A stretch of 64,000 nucleotides of DNA. Source: Streptomyces sp. NBC_00353 (GTDB lineage Bacteria; Actinomycetota; Actinomycetes; Streptomycetales; Streptomycetaceae). The notes beneath the pieces were generated by a model. It was not told the origin of the DNA. It searched no databases and saw nothing but the letters and a program-made list of their open reading frames with translations. The stretch lies in contig NZ_CP107985.1 of the NCBI RefSeq assembly GCF_036108815.1, positions 3,348,001-3,412,000 on the forward strand, in the 5' to 3' direction. Positions 16,177-24,945 of the stretch are shown here, in pieces. Both the position numbers and the translations under genes were made by a program. Within the stretch, counting starts at the first letter, position 1, and each line of letters begins with the position of its first letter.

Positions 16177-16803
16177 TCAGTTGCCGGAGGAGCGGAACAA
16201 CGGCACCACGACCTGATCGATCATTTCGGCGAGCTCCCCGTCCGTCCATTCGCTGCCGCACACCTTGCTGCGGTACATCATCATTGCGGGGATCACTTCG
16301 AAGGACAGCTCGCTCGTGGCATCGGAGCGGACGTCGCCACGCGCGATCCCACGGCCGACCACCTCCCGGAGGAGCTCGGTCGACGGCTGGATCACCCCTT
16401 TGAGGATCACCGACTGGAACCGCTCGGCGGAGCTTGCGTCGCACTCGTGAAGTACGGAACGCAGCGCGCATCCGGGCTTGGAAAGCATGGCGTCGCGCAG
16501 CCGCCGACAGAGCTGGTAGAGATCTTCGCGAACGCTGCCGAAGTCGGGCGCCTCACCGAGCGCCGGCAGTGCCGCCTGCAGCGCGTCGGCCACCAGGTCC
16601 TCCTTCGAGGGCCATCGCCGGTAGACCGCCGCCTTCCCTGTCTGGGCCCCGGCGGCGACACCCTCCATCGTCAGCCCGTTCCAGCCCACGGTGCTCAGCT
16701 GTTCCAGCGCGGCATCGAGGATCGCGCGTTCCAGAACAGGCCCGCGGCGACGCGGTGACGCCATCGACGGCCGAGCGGCGGCCGCCGAGCGCGAAGTAAC
16801 CAT
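16177..16803 (-). CDS. TetR-family repressor of the adjacent MFS exporter
   Basis: 208 aa. The N-terminal helix-turn-helix (about 24-70) reads AILDAALEQLSTVGWNGLTMEGVAAGAQTGKAAVYRRWPSKEDLV, a standard TetR pattern. The C-terminal ligand domain follows the TetR_C type common beside efflux pumps (SVLHECDASSAERFQSVI). The start is the ATG at 16803 with GGAGAAG 6 nt before it. It is divergent from the MFS gene at 17037, and two near-identical palindromes lie in between, so it very likely represses both promoters until a drug or metabolite binds. The ligand is unknown. Confidence 0.88.
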   Translation of the reverse strand: MVTSRSAAAARPSMASPRRRGPVLERAILDAALEQLSTVGWNGLTMEGVAAGAQTGKAAVYRRWPSKEDLVADALQAALPALGEAPDFGSVREDLYQLCRRLRDAMLSKPGCALRSVLHECDASSAERFQSVILKGVIQPSTELLREVVGRGIARGDVRSDATSELSFEVIPAMMMYRSKVCGSEWTDGELAEMIDQVVVPLFRSSGN

Positions 16804-16944
16804 CAGCTCTTCTCCATCGAAACAGGTCGGACGGTGAGGCGGGATCAGGACGTGGAGGCGGACCGAGACACATCGGAACCGATCGCCATCCGACCGATCA
16901 GGCGGACTGAGCAATTCCGCCGGCGTCCCGGCAACAGCAGGATG

Positions 16945-16966
16945 CAGTGAACGCTTGCGTTCACTG
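16945..16966. promoter_or_regulatory. TetR operator 1
   Basis: Perfect palindrome with 10-bp arms, cagtgaacgc and gcgttcactg, around a central tt. It lies nearer the tetR gene. The same half-site (gtgaacg) occurs in operator 2; the centres are 48 bp apart. Confidence 0.85.
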
Positions 16967-16983
16967 ACGGGGACTCACTACCG

Positions 16984-17014
16984 TTGACGAGACAGTGAAC
17001 GCTTCCGTTCACTA
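16984..17014 (+). promoter_or_regulatory. MFS promoter overlapped by TetR operator 2
   Basis: Operator 2 (16994-17013) has 8-bp arms agtgaacg and cgttcact around cttc. A TTGACG -35 (16984-16989) precedes it, and a weak -10 TTCACT (17008-17013, spacer 18) lies in its right arm. Repressor bound here would cover the promoter of the exporter gene that starts at 17037. Confidence 0.7.
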
Positions 17015-17036
17015 ATTCACTTGTGGGGGATCCATA

Positions 17037-18590
17037 GTGACAACCTCTCAGTTAGAAGCACAGAGTCCGCCGGGCGCGGCCCGACGGCAGGGGCGACGGG
17101 GGATCGCCCTCACGGTCATCGCCGCATGTCAGTTGATGGTTGTGCTCGATGCCACGATCGTCAACATCGCGCTCCCGCACATCCAGGACGCGCTCAGCTT
17201 CTCCACCACCGATCTGTCCTGGGTCCTCAGCGCCTACACGCTCACTTTCGGTGGCCTGCTGCTCCTCGGCGGCAGGGCCGGTGACATCCTCGGCCGCCGC
17301 CGGGTCTTCATAGCCGGAATCCTGGTCTTCACCCTTGCTTCCCTGCTGGGCGGACTGGCCCAGGAACCTTGGCAATTGCTCGCGGCCCGGGCCCTCCAGG
17401 GCGTCGGCGGAGCCATCGCCTCACCGACGTCACTCGCCCTGATCACCACCACGTTTCCCGAAGGCCCCGAGCGGAACCGCGCGTTCGGAGTCTTTGCCGC
17501 GGTTTCGGCGGGTGGCGGCGCGATCGGCCTGCTGGCCGGCGGAATGCTCACCGAATGGCTCGACTGGCGTTGGGTCTTCTTCGTCAACGTACCGATCGGT
17601 GTGCTGATCGCGGTCCTGGCACCCATGTACATCAGCGAGTCCGAGAAGCATCCCGGCCGCTTCGACGTCTCGGGCGCCCTGACCTCGACCCTCGGCATGG
17701 CCTCGCTGGTGTACGGATTCATCCGGGCATCAGAGGAGGGCTGGCGGGACTCCTTGACCGTGGGGTCCTTCGGCGCCGCGGTGGTACTCCTCGCCGCATT
17801 CGTACTCATCGAGATGCGGGCGAAGGAACCGATCACCCCACTGCGGATGTTCGCCGACCGCAACCGGTCGGGGACGTACCTCATCATGCTCAGCCTGGCC
17901 GCCGCCATGGTCGGCATGTTCTTCTTCATCGTCCTGTTCGTGCAGAACGTGCTGAGCTACAGCCCCATCGAGTCGGGTCTGGCCTTCCTGCCCGTGACAG
18001 TCGCCATCATCACGGGCGCAGGCCTGTCGCAGCGGCTGCTGCCGGTGCTCGGCCCCAAGCCGTTCATGATCACCGGTTCGACACTCACCGGAATCGGCCT
18101 CTTCTGGCAGACATTCGTCTCGTCCGACAGTTCCTACGCGAGCGGGGTGCTGGGGCCGATGCTCCTGTTCGGCTTCGGTATGGGCCTCAACTTCGTCACG
18201 CTGACCCTGACCGCTGTCTCCGGGGTCGCGCAGCACGAGGCCGGTGCGGCGTCCGGACTGCTCAATGCCAGCCAGCAGGTGGGTGGTTCGCTGGGGCTGT
18301 CCATCCTGGTGACGGTCTTCGGCACGGCGAGCCGCAACGAGGCGGAGAAGCAACTTCCGTCGTTCATGGCGCAGGCGACGCCGGAGCAGAAGGCGAAATT
18401 CGCCGAGACACACGAGTTGCCCGCGCCCTGGGGACACGAGGTGCTCACGCAGGGCATTTCGACGGCGTTCACGGCAGCGGTGGCGATGGCCGCACTCGCC
18501 CTGCTGACTGCGGTGTTGGTGATCCGGGTACGCAGGAGCGATCTGGATGCGCTGAGCGGCAAGGCGTCCGCGGGTGGCCCTGGAGCCTAG
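17037..18590 (+). CDS. MFS drug exporter, DHA2 (14-TMS, EmrB/QacA-like)
   Basis: 517 aa integral membrane proton antiporter with about 14 hydrophobic helices. Family motifs: LDATIVNIALPHIQ in helix 1 (motif D1), GGRAGDILGRRRVF (motif A), and the helix 5 motif C-like stretch SAGGGAIGLLAGGMLTEWLDWRWVFFVNVPIG. The start is a GTG with TGGGGGA upstream. It is divergent from and probably controlled by the TetR gene at 16177. Expected role: export of a toxic small molecule, possibly an antibiotic; the substrate cannot be read from sequence. A strong hairpin follows at 18655. Confidence 0.9.
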   Translation: MTTSQLEAQSPPGAARRQGRRGIALTVIAACQLMVVLDATIVNIALPHIQDALSFSTTDLSWVLSAYTLTFGGLLLLGGRAGDILGRRRVFIAGILVFTLASLLGGLAQEPWQLLAARALQGVGGAIASPTSLALITTTFPEGPERNRAFGVFAAVSAGGGAIGLLAGGMLTEWLDWRWVFFVNVPIGVLIAVLAPMYISESEKHPGRFDVSGALTSTLGMASLVYGFIRASEEGWRDSLTVGSFGAAVVLLAAFVLIEMRAKEPITPLRMFADRNRSGTYLIMLSLAAAMVGMFFFIVLFVQNVLSYSPIESGLAFLPVTVAIITGAGLSQRLLPVLGPKPFMITGSTLTGIGLFWQTFVSSDSSYASGVLGPMLLFGFGMGLNFVTLTLTAVSGVAQHEAGAASGLLNASQQVGGSLGLSILVTVFGTASRNEAEKQLPSFMAQATPEQKAKFAETHELPAPWGHEVLTQGISTAFTAAVAMAALALLTAVLVIRVRRSDLDALSGKASAGGPGA

Positions 18591-18654
18591 CGTCGCCACG
18601 CCTGTGCGGCACCGGTACGCCGGGCGGCGCGCAGGCACAGGCACGCGCACCGGC

Positions 18655-18694
18655 GCAGGTGCAGGCCGTCCACGGGGATGCGGCCTGCACCTGC
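18655..18694 (+). terminator. Terminator after MFS gene
   Basis: Perfect 14-bp stem, gcaggtgcaggccg at 18655-18668 and its complement at 18681-18694. A second hairpin (gatcgccg 18698-18705 with cggcgatc 18715-18722) follows at once. It is placed between convergent genes. Confidence 0.75.
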
Positions 18695-18767
18695 CCGGAT
18701 CGCCGGGTACCGCTCGGCGATCCGGATCAGCACGGGGCGTAGGGGGCGTCATCCGTAGGCGACGTCA

Positions 18768-20540
18768 TCAGTACGGATCGTACGTATCGTCTTCGTAACC
18801 GCCCCGATCGCCGCCGTCCTCACCGCTTCCAAGCCCCGCGCAGTCCGTCACGGGAGCGTTCGCGCTCCGGTTCTCCAGAATGTCGCGTGCCCGCGCCTCG
18901 CCCCAGCTGGTGGCGTACCAAGGAGCGTCGGACACGCGCAGCGTGCGCTGGATCTCGCCGAGGGCACACGACCGCAGCGGTTCGGGCAGTGTGTCGAGGG
19001 CCGGTACGGCGTCGGCCGAGAGGCCACGGAGGTAGTCGATGTCGATCGCATGGTTGTTGCGGTAGCGCTGAACGTTCTGTTCCGCGATCAGCCCGTCGGG
19101 CGAGACCAGACCGAACACCAGCACACCGACGGCCGCGCTCGCAGCCACGGCGCGCGGCAGCAAGCGGGCGCCGAACACACCCGCCGCCATGATCAGGATC
19201 AGCACCACGCCCAGCCACAGCTCCACCGCGGCCACGGATATGCGCAGCCGGGTCAGACCGTACGCATCGACGTACAGCTCCATGCGTCGCAGCGCGGAGG
19301 CCACCACCACAAGGGTGAGCAGGCACAGCGTGCCGAGGACGATCCGCACGAGAGTCCGGTCGCGCGCTTCACCACGAGGGGCCCAGCGCAGAGCGAGCGC
19401 GATCACGAGGAGGGTGAGCAGTGTCGCCCACAACAACTGCCAGAAGCCCTGGCGGGCGTATGCGGAGTAGCTGAGATCGGTCTCGGCCATCACCTTGTCG
19501 TATCCGCCGAGCAACACGGTGAGCTGGATGGCGATGAAGACGGCGAAGAGCAGATTCAGCACGATGAGCGGAAGCGCCCACTCCAGCCGGCCGCGGGCCT
19601 TGCCCGCCCGCACGGTGATGCGGTCCCAGCGGATGGGGGCAGCAGCGGTGTAGGCGGCTGTGAGCGCACCGACCAGACCGACCACGAAGAGGAAGAACCT
19701 CCAGGGGCTGTCGCCCAACGACACATCGGGGATCAAATTGCCGAGCACATCGGCGAACGCGGCATCCGCGCTCGCGAACAGTGCTCCGAAGACGATGAGC
19801 AGGACAACGGCCACCGCGGTGGACCGGAAGGCGACACCCCATCGACCGCGAGAACCTGCCATCCGGTCGCGAATGCCCAGCCCGCCCCATCTCACTCCCT
19901 CGACGGCGGAGGAGAACAGGCCCACCGAACCGAGGAACACCCCGAGCCAGCTGCGGCTGCCGTGCAGGGTGAGCGAGCCCAGCGCGACGGCTGACACCAC
20001 AGCGAGGAAGGTGGGCCAGCCCGCGTCCCGGAGCGCCGGGACGATGAGCAGTGACAGACCGCCCAGTGCCCAGACAGCGGACCAGGGCCGGAGCCGTCGA
20101 CCCGCGGCCTCTGCGGCGAAGAAGGCCGCGAGCGCGGCGGGAACCGCGACGATCAGCAGGTTCAGGCCGAGGCCGTCCCCCAGCAACAGGCCACTGAGGA
20201 GCGCGGTGGCCGCGACCGACCAGAGTGTGGCGTTGCGGATGGCGACCGGCGGGGCCGGGCGCAGCCGCGCAACCGTGCCGGCCTGCTGTCGGCGGCTCTG
20301 CCAGGGGTTGGGCGGCGGATGCGGTTGCCATCCTTGCTGCACGTACGCCGGGTCCTTCGGCGGTTCCGGGACGGCGTCGCCGGAATCGGGCACGCTCGGC
20401 GCTGCGGAGCTGCCGGGCGACTCGGTGGCCACCGACGGCTCCGGCGACTTCGAGGACTCCGGCGCCACCGACGGCTCCCGCGGGCGGGACGACTCGGGCG
20501 CCTCTGGCTTCCGGGACGACTCTGACGTGTGATCGGACAT
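18768..20540 (-). CDS. DUF4153/DUF4173-type polytopic membrane protein
   Basis: 590 aa from the ATG at 20540 (MSDHTSESS), with GGGAGGGGG upstream. Residues 1-95 are a Ser/Pro/Glu-rich cytoplasmic tail. About 12 membrane helices follow (about 105-480), with the family-typical block RRMELYVDAYGLTRLRI and the end segment HAIDIDYLRGLSADAVPAL. The C-terminal domain holds a conserved Cys and a Gly/Asp-rich tail. Members of this family sit next to sensor kinases or transporters in some genomes, but no mechanism is established. It is monocistronic. Function unknown. Confidence 0.78.
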   Translation of the reverse strand: MSDHTSESSRKPEAPESSRPREPSVAPESSKSPEPSVATESPGSSAAPSVPDSGDAVPEPPKDPAYVQQGWQPHPPPNPWQSRRQQAGTVARLRPAPPVAIRNATLWSVAATALLSGLLLGDGLGLNLLIVAVPAALAAFFAAEAAGRRLRPWSAVWALGGLSLLIVPALRDAGWPTFLAVVSAVALGSLTLHGSRSWLGVFLGSVGLFSSAVEGVRWGGLGIRDRMAGSRGRWGVAFRSTAVAVVLLIVFGALFASADAAFADVLGNLIPDVSLGDSPWRFFLFVVGLVGALTAAYTAAAPIRWDRITVRAGKARGRLEWALPLIVLNLLFAVFIAIQLTVLLGGYDKVMAETDLSYSAYARQGFWQLLWATLLTLLVIALALRWAPRGEARDRTLVRIVLGTLCLLTLVVVASALRRMELYVDAYGLTRLRISVAAVELWLGVVLILIMAAGVFGARLLPRAVAASAAVGVLVFGLVSPDGLIAEQNVQRYRNNHAIDIDYLRGLSADAVPALDTLPEPLRSCALGEIQRTLRVSDAPWYATSWGEARARDILENRSANAPVTDCAGLGSGEDGGDRGGYEDDTYDPY

Positions 20541-20723
20541 GGGACCCCCTCCCACCGAGTTCCGCTCGCTCAGCTGCTGAGCAGCGCGAGCACCTCGGCT
20601 CTCATTCGGCGCACGACCGTCACGATGATCATTGACGGCGGCGTGGCCGAAAGGGTAGCCCTCCAGTACCGCTCTCAGACGTGCGCGGCAGGGATGTGGC
20701 AGTACCGTGACAGTCGAGACGGG

Positions 20724-21635
20724 TCAGCTGAGACCCGGCCGGGGAAGCCAGCCCGGCAGCTCTTCCGTCTGTGCCGACCAGGCGGCCGGCGGGGCTCCCG
20801 CCTTGCTTGCCGCGATGACCCCGCCGACGATTGCGCAGGTCGTGTCGACATCGCCACCGGCCTGAGCGGTCACCCAGAAGGCCTGCTCGAAGTCGCCGAG
20901 GCTCCGTGCCGCCGACCAGAGAGCGAACGGCACTGTGTCATGTGCACTTGTACGACGGCCGTTGCCGAGAACCGCCGCGACGGTCCCGGCATCGTTGTAG
21001 TCGAGCATGTCGCGCGCCCGGCGCAGCCCGGCGCCGACCGCACTGCGCGGCACGAGGGCGATGACCCCGTCGAGGAGATCGGTCGGCGTCGGCGGCCCGC
21101 CGGGCGCGGCGGCGAGCGAGGCGGCAGCCGCGACAGCCATCGCCCCCACGACGGCCTCGCGGTGCTGATGCGTGGTGTACGAGGAGATCTCGGCCTGGTG
21201 GGTGGCCTGCTCGGGGTCGTCCGCGTACCAGGCGCCGAGGGGCGCGATACGCATGGCGGAACCATTGCCCCAGGAGCCCTGTCCCTGGAAGAGCGCGGAC
21301 GCCAGCTCGCGCCAGTCGCCGCCCTCCCGGACCAGCCGCAGCAGCCGGTTCACAGCAGGGCCGTATCCCCGGTCGAAGTCGTGGTGGTCGGCGAACGAGT
21401 GGGCCAGCGCGTCCTGGTCGATGCGGTTGTGCCCGGCGAGCACGGCCAGGACGGAGCAGGCCATCTCCGTGTCATCGGTCCATTGCCAGGGGCCGAGCGG
21501 CAATGCGCACTGCTTCAGCAGCGGATAGTTGGCGGGCACAAAGAACTGGGAGCCCAGAGCGTCCCCCACGGACAGCCCCCGCAGGCTGGCCAGGGCGCGT
21601 TCGAAGCGTTGGGCGGAAGCGGAGTCAACGGTCAT
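20724..21635 (-). CDS. ADP-ribosylglycohydrolase family protein
   Basis: 303 aa, all-helical DraG/ARH fold. Metal-binding motifs are visible: TDDTE at 53-57, GSWGNGSAMRIAPLGA (about 118-134) and GGDVDTTCAIVGGV near 262-275. It would remove ADP-ribose from a modified target or hydrolyse an ADP-ribosyl metabolite; the target is unknown. The start is the ATG at 21635. It lies 12 nt downstream of the phosphatase gene, so the two form an operon. No ADP-ribosyltransferase is nearby. Confidence 0.88.
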   Translation of the reverse strand: MTVDSASAQRFERALASLRGLSVGDALGSQFFVPANYPLLKQCALPLGPWQWTDDTEMACSVLAVLAGHNRIDQDALAHSFADHHDFDRGYGPAVNRLLRLVREGGDWRELASALFQGQGSWGNGSAMRIAPLGAWYADDPEQATHQAEISSYTTHQHREAVVGAMAVAAAASLAAAPGGPPTPTDLLDGVIALVPRSAVGAGLRRARDMLDYNDAGTVAAVLGNGRRTSAHDTVPFALWSAARSLGDFEQAFWVTAQAGGDVDTTCAIVGGVIAASKAGAPPAAWSAQTEELPGWLPRPGLS

Positions 21636-21647
21636 CGCCTCTCCACT

Positions 21648-22307
21648 CTATCCGGTGATGCCGTACGGCTCAGGGGTACGCCACCGCTCGAACGGCCGGT
21701 CAAGCGTGTACCGCCCGTCCTCGCCGAGCATCAGCATTCGCGTCTCTCCGTTGCCGGGATTGGACAGTGACTCGAATTCGGCCACCGACCAGTGGAACCA
21801 CCGCATGCAGAACAACCGCATCGTCAGTCCATGAGTGACCAGCAGAACGTTGGGCGGATGGTCGGGGTCCTCGAAGCTCCGGTGCAGGCTCTCCAGAAAT
21901 GCCCCGACCCGGTCGTACACATCGGCGCCGGACTCCCCCTGCGCGAAGCGGTAGAAGAAGTGTCCGTACGCGTCCCGGTAGGCCTTCTGCAGTCTCACGT
22001 CGTCCCGGTCCTGCCAGTTGCCCCAGTCCTGTTCGCGCAGCCGCGGCTCCTCGCGCACCCGCACCCGCTCCAGGTCCAGCCCGAGGGACCTGAAGGTCTC
22101 GTGCGTGCGGCGGTAGGGCGAGACGTACACGCTGACCCGCTCGCCGCCGAAGAGGTCGCGCAGCCGTGCCCCCGTCTCCCTGGCCTGCCGCAATCCCGTC
22201 GCGGTGAGCCTCAATGCATGGTCGGGCTCACGTTCGTACACCGTGTCATCGGCATTGCCCTCGGACTCGCCGTGCCGGACGAGGACAATGCGTTGCGGTC
22301 GTGCCAT
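21648..22307 (-). CDS. Histidine phosphatase family protein (phosphoglycerate mutase-like)
   Basis: 219 aa. The RHG motif LVRHGESEGNAD at the N-terminus carries the phospho-accepting His (about residue 12). VSPYRRTHET has the second Arg, and LLVTHGLTMRLF the C-terminal catalytic His. The family covers phosphoglycerate mutases, sugar phosphatases and phytase-like enzymes; the substrate cannot be told. It is first in a two-gene unit with the ADP-ribosylglycohydrolase gene. Confidence 0.88.
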   Translation of the reverse strand: MARPQRIVLVRHGESEGNADDTVYEREPDHALRLTATGLRQARETGARLRDLFGGERVSVYVSPYRRTHETFRSLGLDLERVRVREEPRLREQDWGNWQDRDDVRLQKAYRDAYGHFFYRFAQGESGADVYDRVGAFLESLHRSFEDPDHPPNVLLVTHGLTMRLFCMRWFHWSVAEFESLSNPGNGETRMLMLGEDGRYTLDRPFERWRTPEPYGITG

Positions 22308-22458
22308 GTGAAGACCCTAGATCGAGTCCGGCCCATTCGAGCAGTTGTCCGGAATCCGTCCGACGCATGTTGCCGGCGAAGCAGGGCCCCAGGACATCCG
22401 GCACACCCCTGCCCGCCTGGGCACCGCGGATCAGGGGCCGGCCCGAGGTGCCCGCGGA

Positions 22459-23064
22459 TCACACCGTCCAGGACGGGTCGAGCTGCACGACGTCCCCCGC
22501 CAGCGCCGCCACATCGTCCTCGGTGCCTGCCCGCTGCGAGAGCCTTTCGACGCTCCCCGGCCGGTACTTGCCGCGCTCGGCACTCGACTGCCACATCGAC
22601 AGCACCAGGAACTCGTGCCCCGGGGCTTCGCCGAACACCCCGCGCAGCATGCCGGGTGAGCCGGCCATCGCCGGATTCCACACCCTCTCCTGCATCAGGG
22701 CGAAGTGTTCGACCCGGTCCTCGTGCACCCGGCTGTGCGCCACTCTGACCACATCCGCATCGGTGAAGCGCGGCTCGAAGCCGGTCTTCACATCGAAGCG
22801 GTAGTCGAACAGTTTGACCTGGATGTCGCTGTACGTTCCGGACTGTGCGGCAGCCAGCCGGTCGTGCGCACGCGCCATGAACGAGTCGTAGAAGACCCGG
22901 TTCTCCCAGAACGCGAACACATGGGCAACCTCCGGTCGCCCCCGGCTCCAGCCACCCCCCTGTCCCCTGAACCCCGGCTCACCGAGCAGCCCCGCCCACT
23001 TTCGCTGCCCCCGCTCGAAACCACGACGGTCCATCACGGTGCAGCGAATCCACTTGACCAGCAC
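22459..23064 (-). CDS. YdbC-like (DUF4937) protein
   Basis: 201 aa. The N-terminus MLVKWIRCTV and the WSRGRPEVAHVFAFWENRVFYDSFMARAHDRL block are typical of YdbC-like proteins with a ferredoxin-like (dimeric alpha/beta barrel) fold; a second half repeats the pattern (EFLVLSMWQSSAERGKYRPG). Such folds occur in monooxygenases and stress proteins. No cofactor site was identified. It is divergent from the DUF1152 gene. Function unknown. Confidence 0.72.
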   Translation of the reverse strand: MLVKWIRCTVMDRRGFERGQRKWAGLLGEPGFRGQGGGWSRGRPEVAHVFAFWENRVFYDSFMARAHDRLAAAQSGTYSDIQVKLFDYRFDVKTGFEPRFTDADVVRVAHSRVHEDRVEHFALMQERVWNPAMAGSPGMLRGVFGEAPGHEFLVLSMWQSSAERGKYRPGSVERLSQRAGTEDDVAALAGDVVQLDPSWTV

Positions 23065-23144
23065 CGCGCCATCGTACGGCGCCGAACGTGGCGCGGGTCA
23101 CGCTCTGACGGAGTACGTCCGAACCAGGCGCTGCGAATCGCAGA

Positions 23145-24125
23145 ATGATCTCCATGACGACCCCGCCCGCCAACCCCCTGTTCGCCAACACCCTGTTCGC
23201 CCGCCTCGACTCCGCGGAACGCATCCTCGTCGCCGGGGCGGGCGGCGGCTTCGACATCTACGCGGGACTTCCGGTCGCACTCTCCCTGCTGCATCAGGGC
23301 AAGGACGTCCGGCTCGCCAATCTCTCGTTCAGCGCCCTCGAAGGGCTTCCCGTCGATGCCTGGCTCGCGCCCGATGTCGCGGTCATCACCCCCGAAACCT
23401 CCCTCCACCAGCCGTACTTCCCGGAACGCACGCTCGCCCAGTGGCTCGAACTGCACCACTACCCGAGCACCGTGCACGCCTTCGCCCGGGTGGGAGTGCA
23501 GCCGCTGCGGGCCGCCTACCGAGCACTGATCGAGCGGTACGACATCGACGCGGTCGTCCTCGTCGACGGCGGTACGGACATCCTGATGCGTGGCGACGAA
23601 TCCGGGCTCGGCACCCCGGAGGAGGATCTCACCAGCGTCGCGGCGCTCGCCGGAATCGACGTACCGGAGCGCCTCGTCGTCTCCATCGGCTTCGGAATCG
23701 ACGCGTATCACGGGGTGAGCCACGGACTCGTCCTGGAGAACATCGCAGCCCTGGAGCGCGATGGCGCCTGCCTGGGCGCCTTCTCCGTCTCCCGTACGAC
23801 CCGCGAGGGCGCTCTCTTCGTCGACGCGGTCGCCCATGCCCAGAAGCACACCCCCGACCACCCGAGCATCGTCAACGGATCGATCGCCGCGGCAGTCCAG
23901 GGAGCCTTCGGGGACATCCAGTTCACCTCGCGCACCCGGGGCAGCGAGCTGTTCATCAACCCGCTGATGACGCTCTGCTTCGCCTTCGAACTGGAGGGGC
24001 TGGCCCGCAACTGTCTGTATCTCGACCGCATCGAGCACACCCACTTGATGCGCCAGGTCAGCAGCGCGATCGGGCTCTTCCGCGAGGAGATCAGGCAGCG
24101 TCCGCCGCGCCGAATCCCGCACTGA
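23145..24125 (+). CDS. DUF1152 domain-containing protein
   Basis: 326 aa. The Rossmann-like start ERILVAGAGGGFDIYAGLPVALSLL has a GxGGGxD nucleotide-binding-type loop. Further conserved blocks are VVLVDGGTDILMRGDE and FGIDAYHGVSHGLVLENIAAL. Members occur scattered in bacteria and archaea without known function. The start could be the ATG at 23145 or the one at 23154 (MTTPPANP); neither has a strong ribosome site. It has no signal peptide and is cytosolic. Confidence 0.8.
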   Translation: MISMTTPPANPLFANTLFARLDSAERILVAGAGGGFDIYAGLPVALSLLHQGKDVRLANLSFSALEGLPVDAWLAPDVAVITPETSLHQPYFPERTLAQWLELHHYPSTVHAFARVGVQPLRAAYRALIERYDIDAVVLVDGGTDILMRGDESGLGTPEEDLTSVAALAGIDVPERLVVSIGFGIDAYHGVSHGLVLENIAALERDGACLGAFSVSRTTREGALFVDAVAHAQKHTPDHPSIVNGSIAAAVQGAFGDIQFTSRTRGSELFINPLMTLCFAFELEGLARNCLYLDRIEHTHLMRQVSSAIGLFREEIRQRPPRRIPH

Positions 24126-24133
24126 ACTGTGCG

Positions 24134-24156
24134 GGAATCGATATTGGCCCGATTCC
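24134..24156 (+). terminator. Possible terminator or operator after DUF1152 gene
   Basis: Inverted repeat ggaatcg (24134-24140) / cgattcc (24150-24156) separated by 9 nt, right after the DUF1152 stop and about 100 nt before the TerD-like gene. It is short and could instead be a regulatory site of the downstream gene. Confidence 0.4.
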
Positions 24157-24253
24157 GCCGCCCGATACCAAGCCGGTTGGTTCCACGGACAGTTACGGAC
24201 ATGATCGAGTGGTACGACCGGTCCGACGGCCCAGCGGCAAGGAGGGAAGTCCG

Positions 24254-24790
24254 ATGAGTACGCCCAAGAAGGACCTCGCAAAGGTCGAAGTCAGGCTCAA
24301 ATGGGACCCAAGTCCTCCGGGTGCTCCCGCCCACGACCTCGACATCATCGCCGCGACCTACCCGGCGGACGAGCCGTACGGCAGCCCCTCGTATCTCGTG
24401 CACTTCGACAGCCGTTCGCCGGACGGCACCATCATGCTGAACCGCGACAGCAGGACCGGCCAGGGGTTCGGCTTCGACGAGGTGATGACCCTGGAACTGA
24501 ACCGGCTGTCGGCCGCGTACGCCCGGGTCGTCGTCGGGGTCGCCATTCAGCAACGGGACGGCCGAAGGACGTTCGACGACATAGCGAGCACCGGCGTGCA
24601 GATTCGTGAGGGCTACACAAATCTGGCGGAGGACGACTTCTCCTCGGTCGGCGGCGCCACCGCGGCGACGGTCGCCGAGTTCGTCCGGGGCGGCTCGGGC
24701 GGATGGGAGTTCCACGAGACGATCCGGGGCTTCGACGGCGACCCCGGTTCATTCGCAGCGACGATGGGGAGCCGCACGCCCGGAACGTGA
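24254..24790 (+). CDS. TerD-family stress protein
   Basis: 178 aa, with an ATG preceded by a strong GGAGGGAAG. It shows the TerD beta-sandwich pattern: KVEVRLKWDPSPPG, then the acidic Ca-binding-type region HDLDIIAATYPADEPYG, then LVHFDSRSPDGTIMLNRDSRTGQGFGFDEVMTLELNRL. The family is linked to tellurite and general stress resistance and binds calcium. Several copies are usual in Streptomyces; here it stands alone without terZ/terA/terC neighbours, so a link to tellurite is not implied. Confidence 0.82.
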   Translation: MSTPKKDLAKVEVRLKWDPSPPGAPAHDLDIIAATYPADEPYGSPSYLVHFDSRSPDGTIMLNRDSRTGQGFGFDEVMTLELNRLSAAYARVVVGVAIQQRDGRRTFDDIASTGVQIREGYTNLAEDDFSSVGGATAATVAEFVRGGSGGWEFHETIRGFDGDPGSFAATMGSRTPGT

Positions 24791-24874
24791 CGCCTCGGCA
24801 CGCAACAGGCGGGGAGCCCACTCGCAGGACCGCGGACCCGGTGCACGGCACCTGCCCTGGATCAAGAAATGCCG

Positions 24875-24910
24875 AGGGCGGTGGAGCCTGAATATCAGCT
24901 CCACCGCCCT
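24875..24910. terminator. Bidirectional terminator between TerD-like gene and nrdJ
   Basis: Perfect 13-bp stem, agggcggtggagc at 24875-24887 and its complement at 24898-24910, with a 10-nt A/T-containing loop. It lies between the two convergent stops (24790 and 24946). Confidence 0.85.
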
Positions 24911-24945
24911 GACCAGCTAGTTCATGCCCAGCAGGTGCCCGAAAA

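Noticed and set aside
16061..16471. Extended N-terminus of rnhB
   Set aside because: The in-frame extension is Arg-rich, antisense to tetR, and family members begin at MPYEPPTH-like residues.
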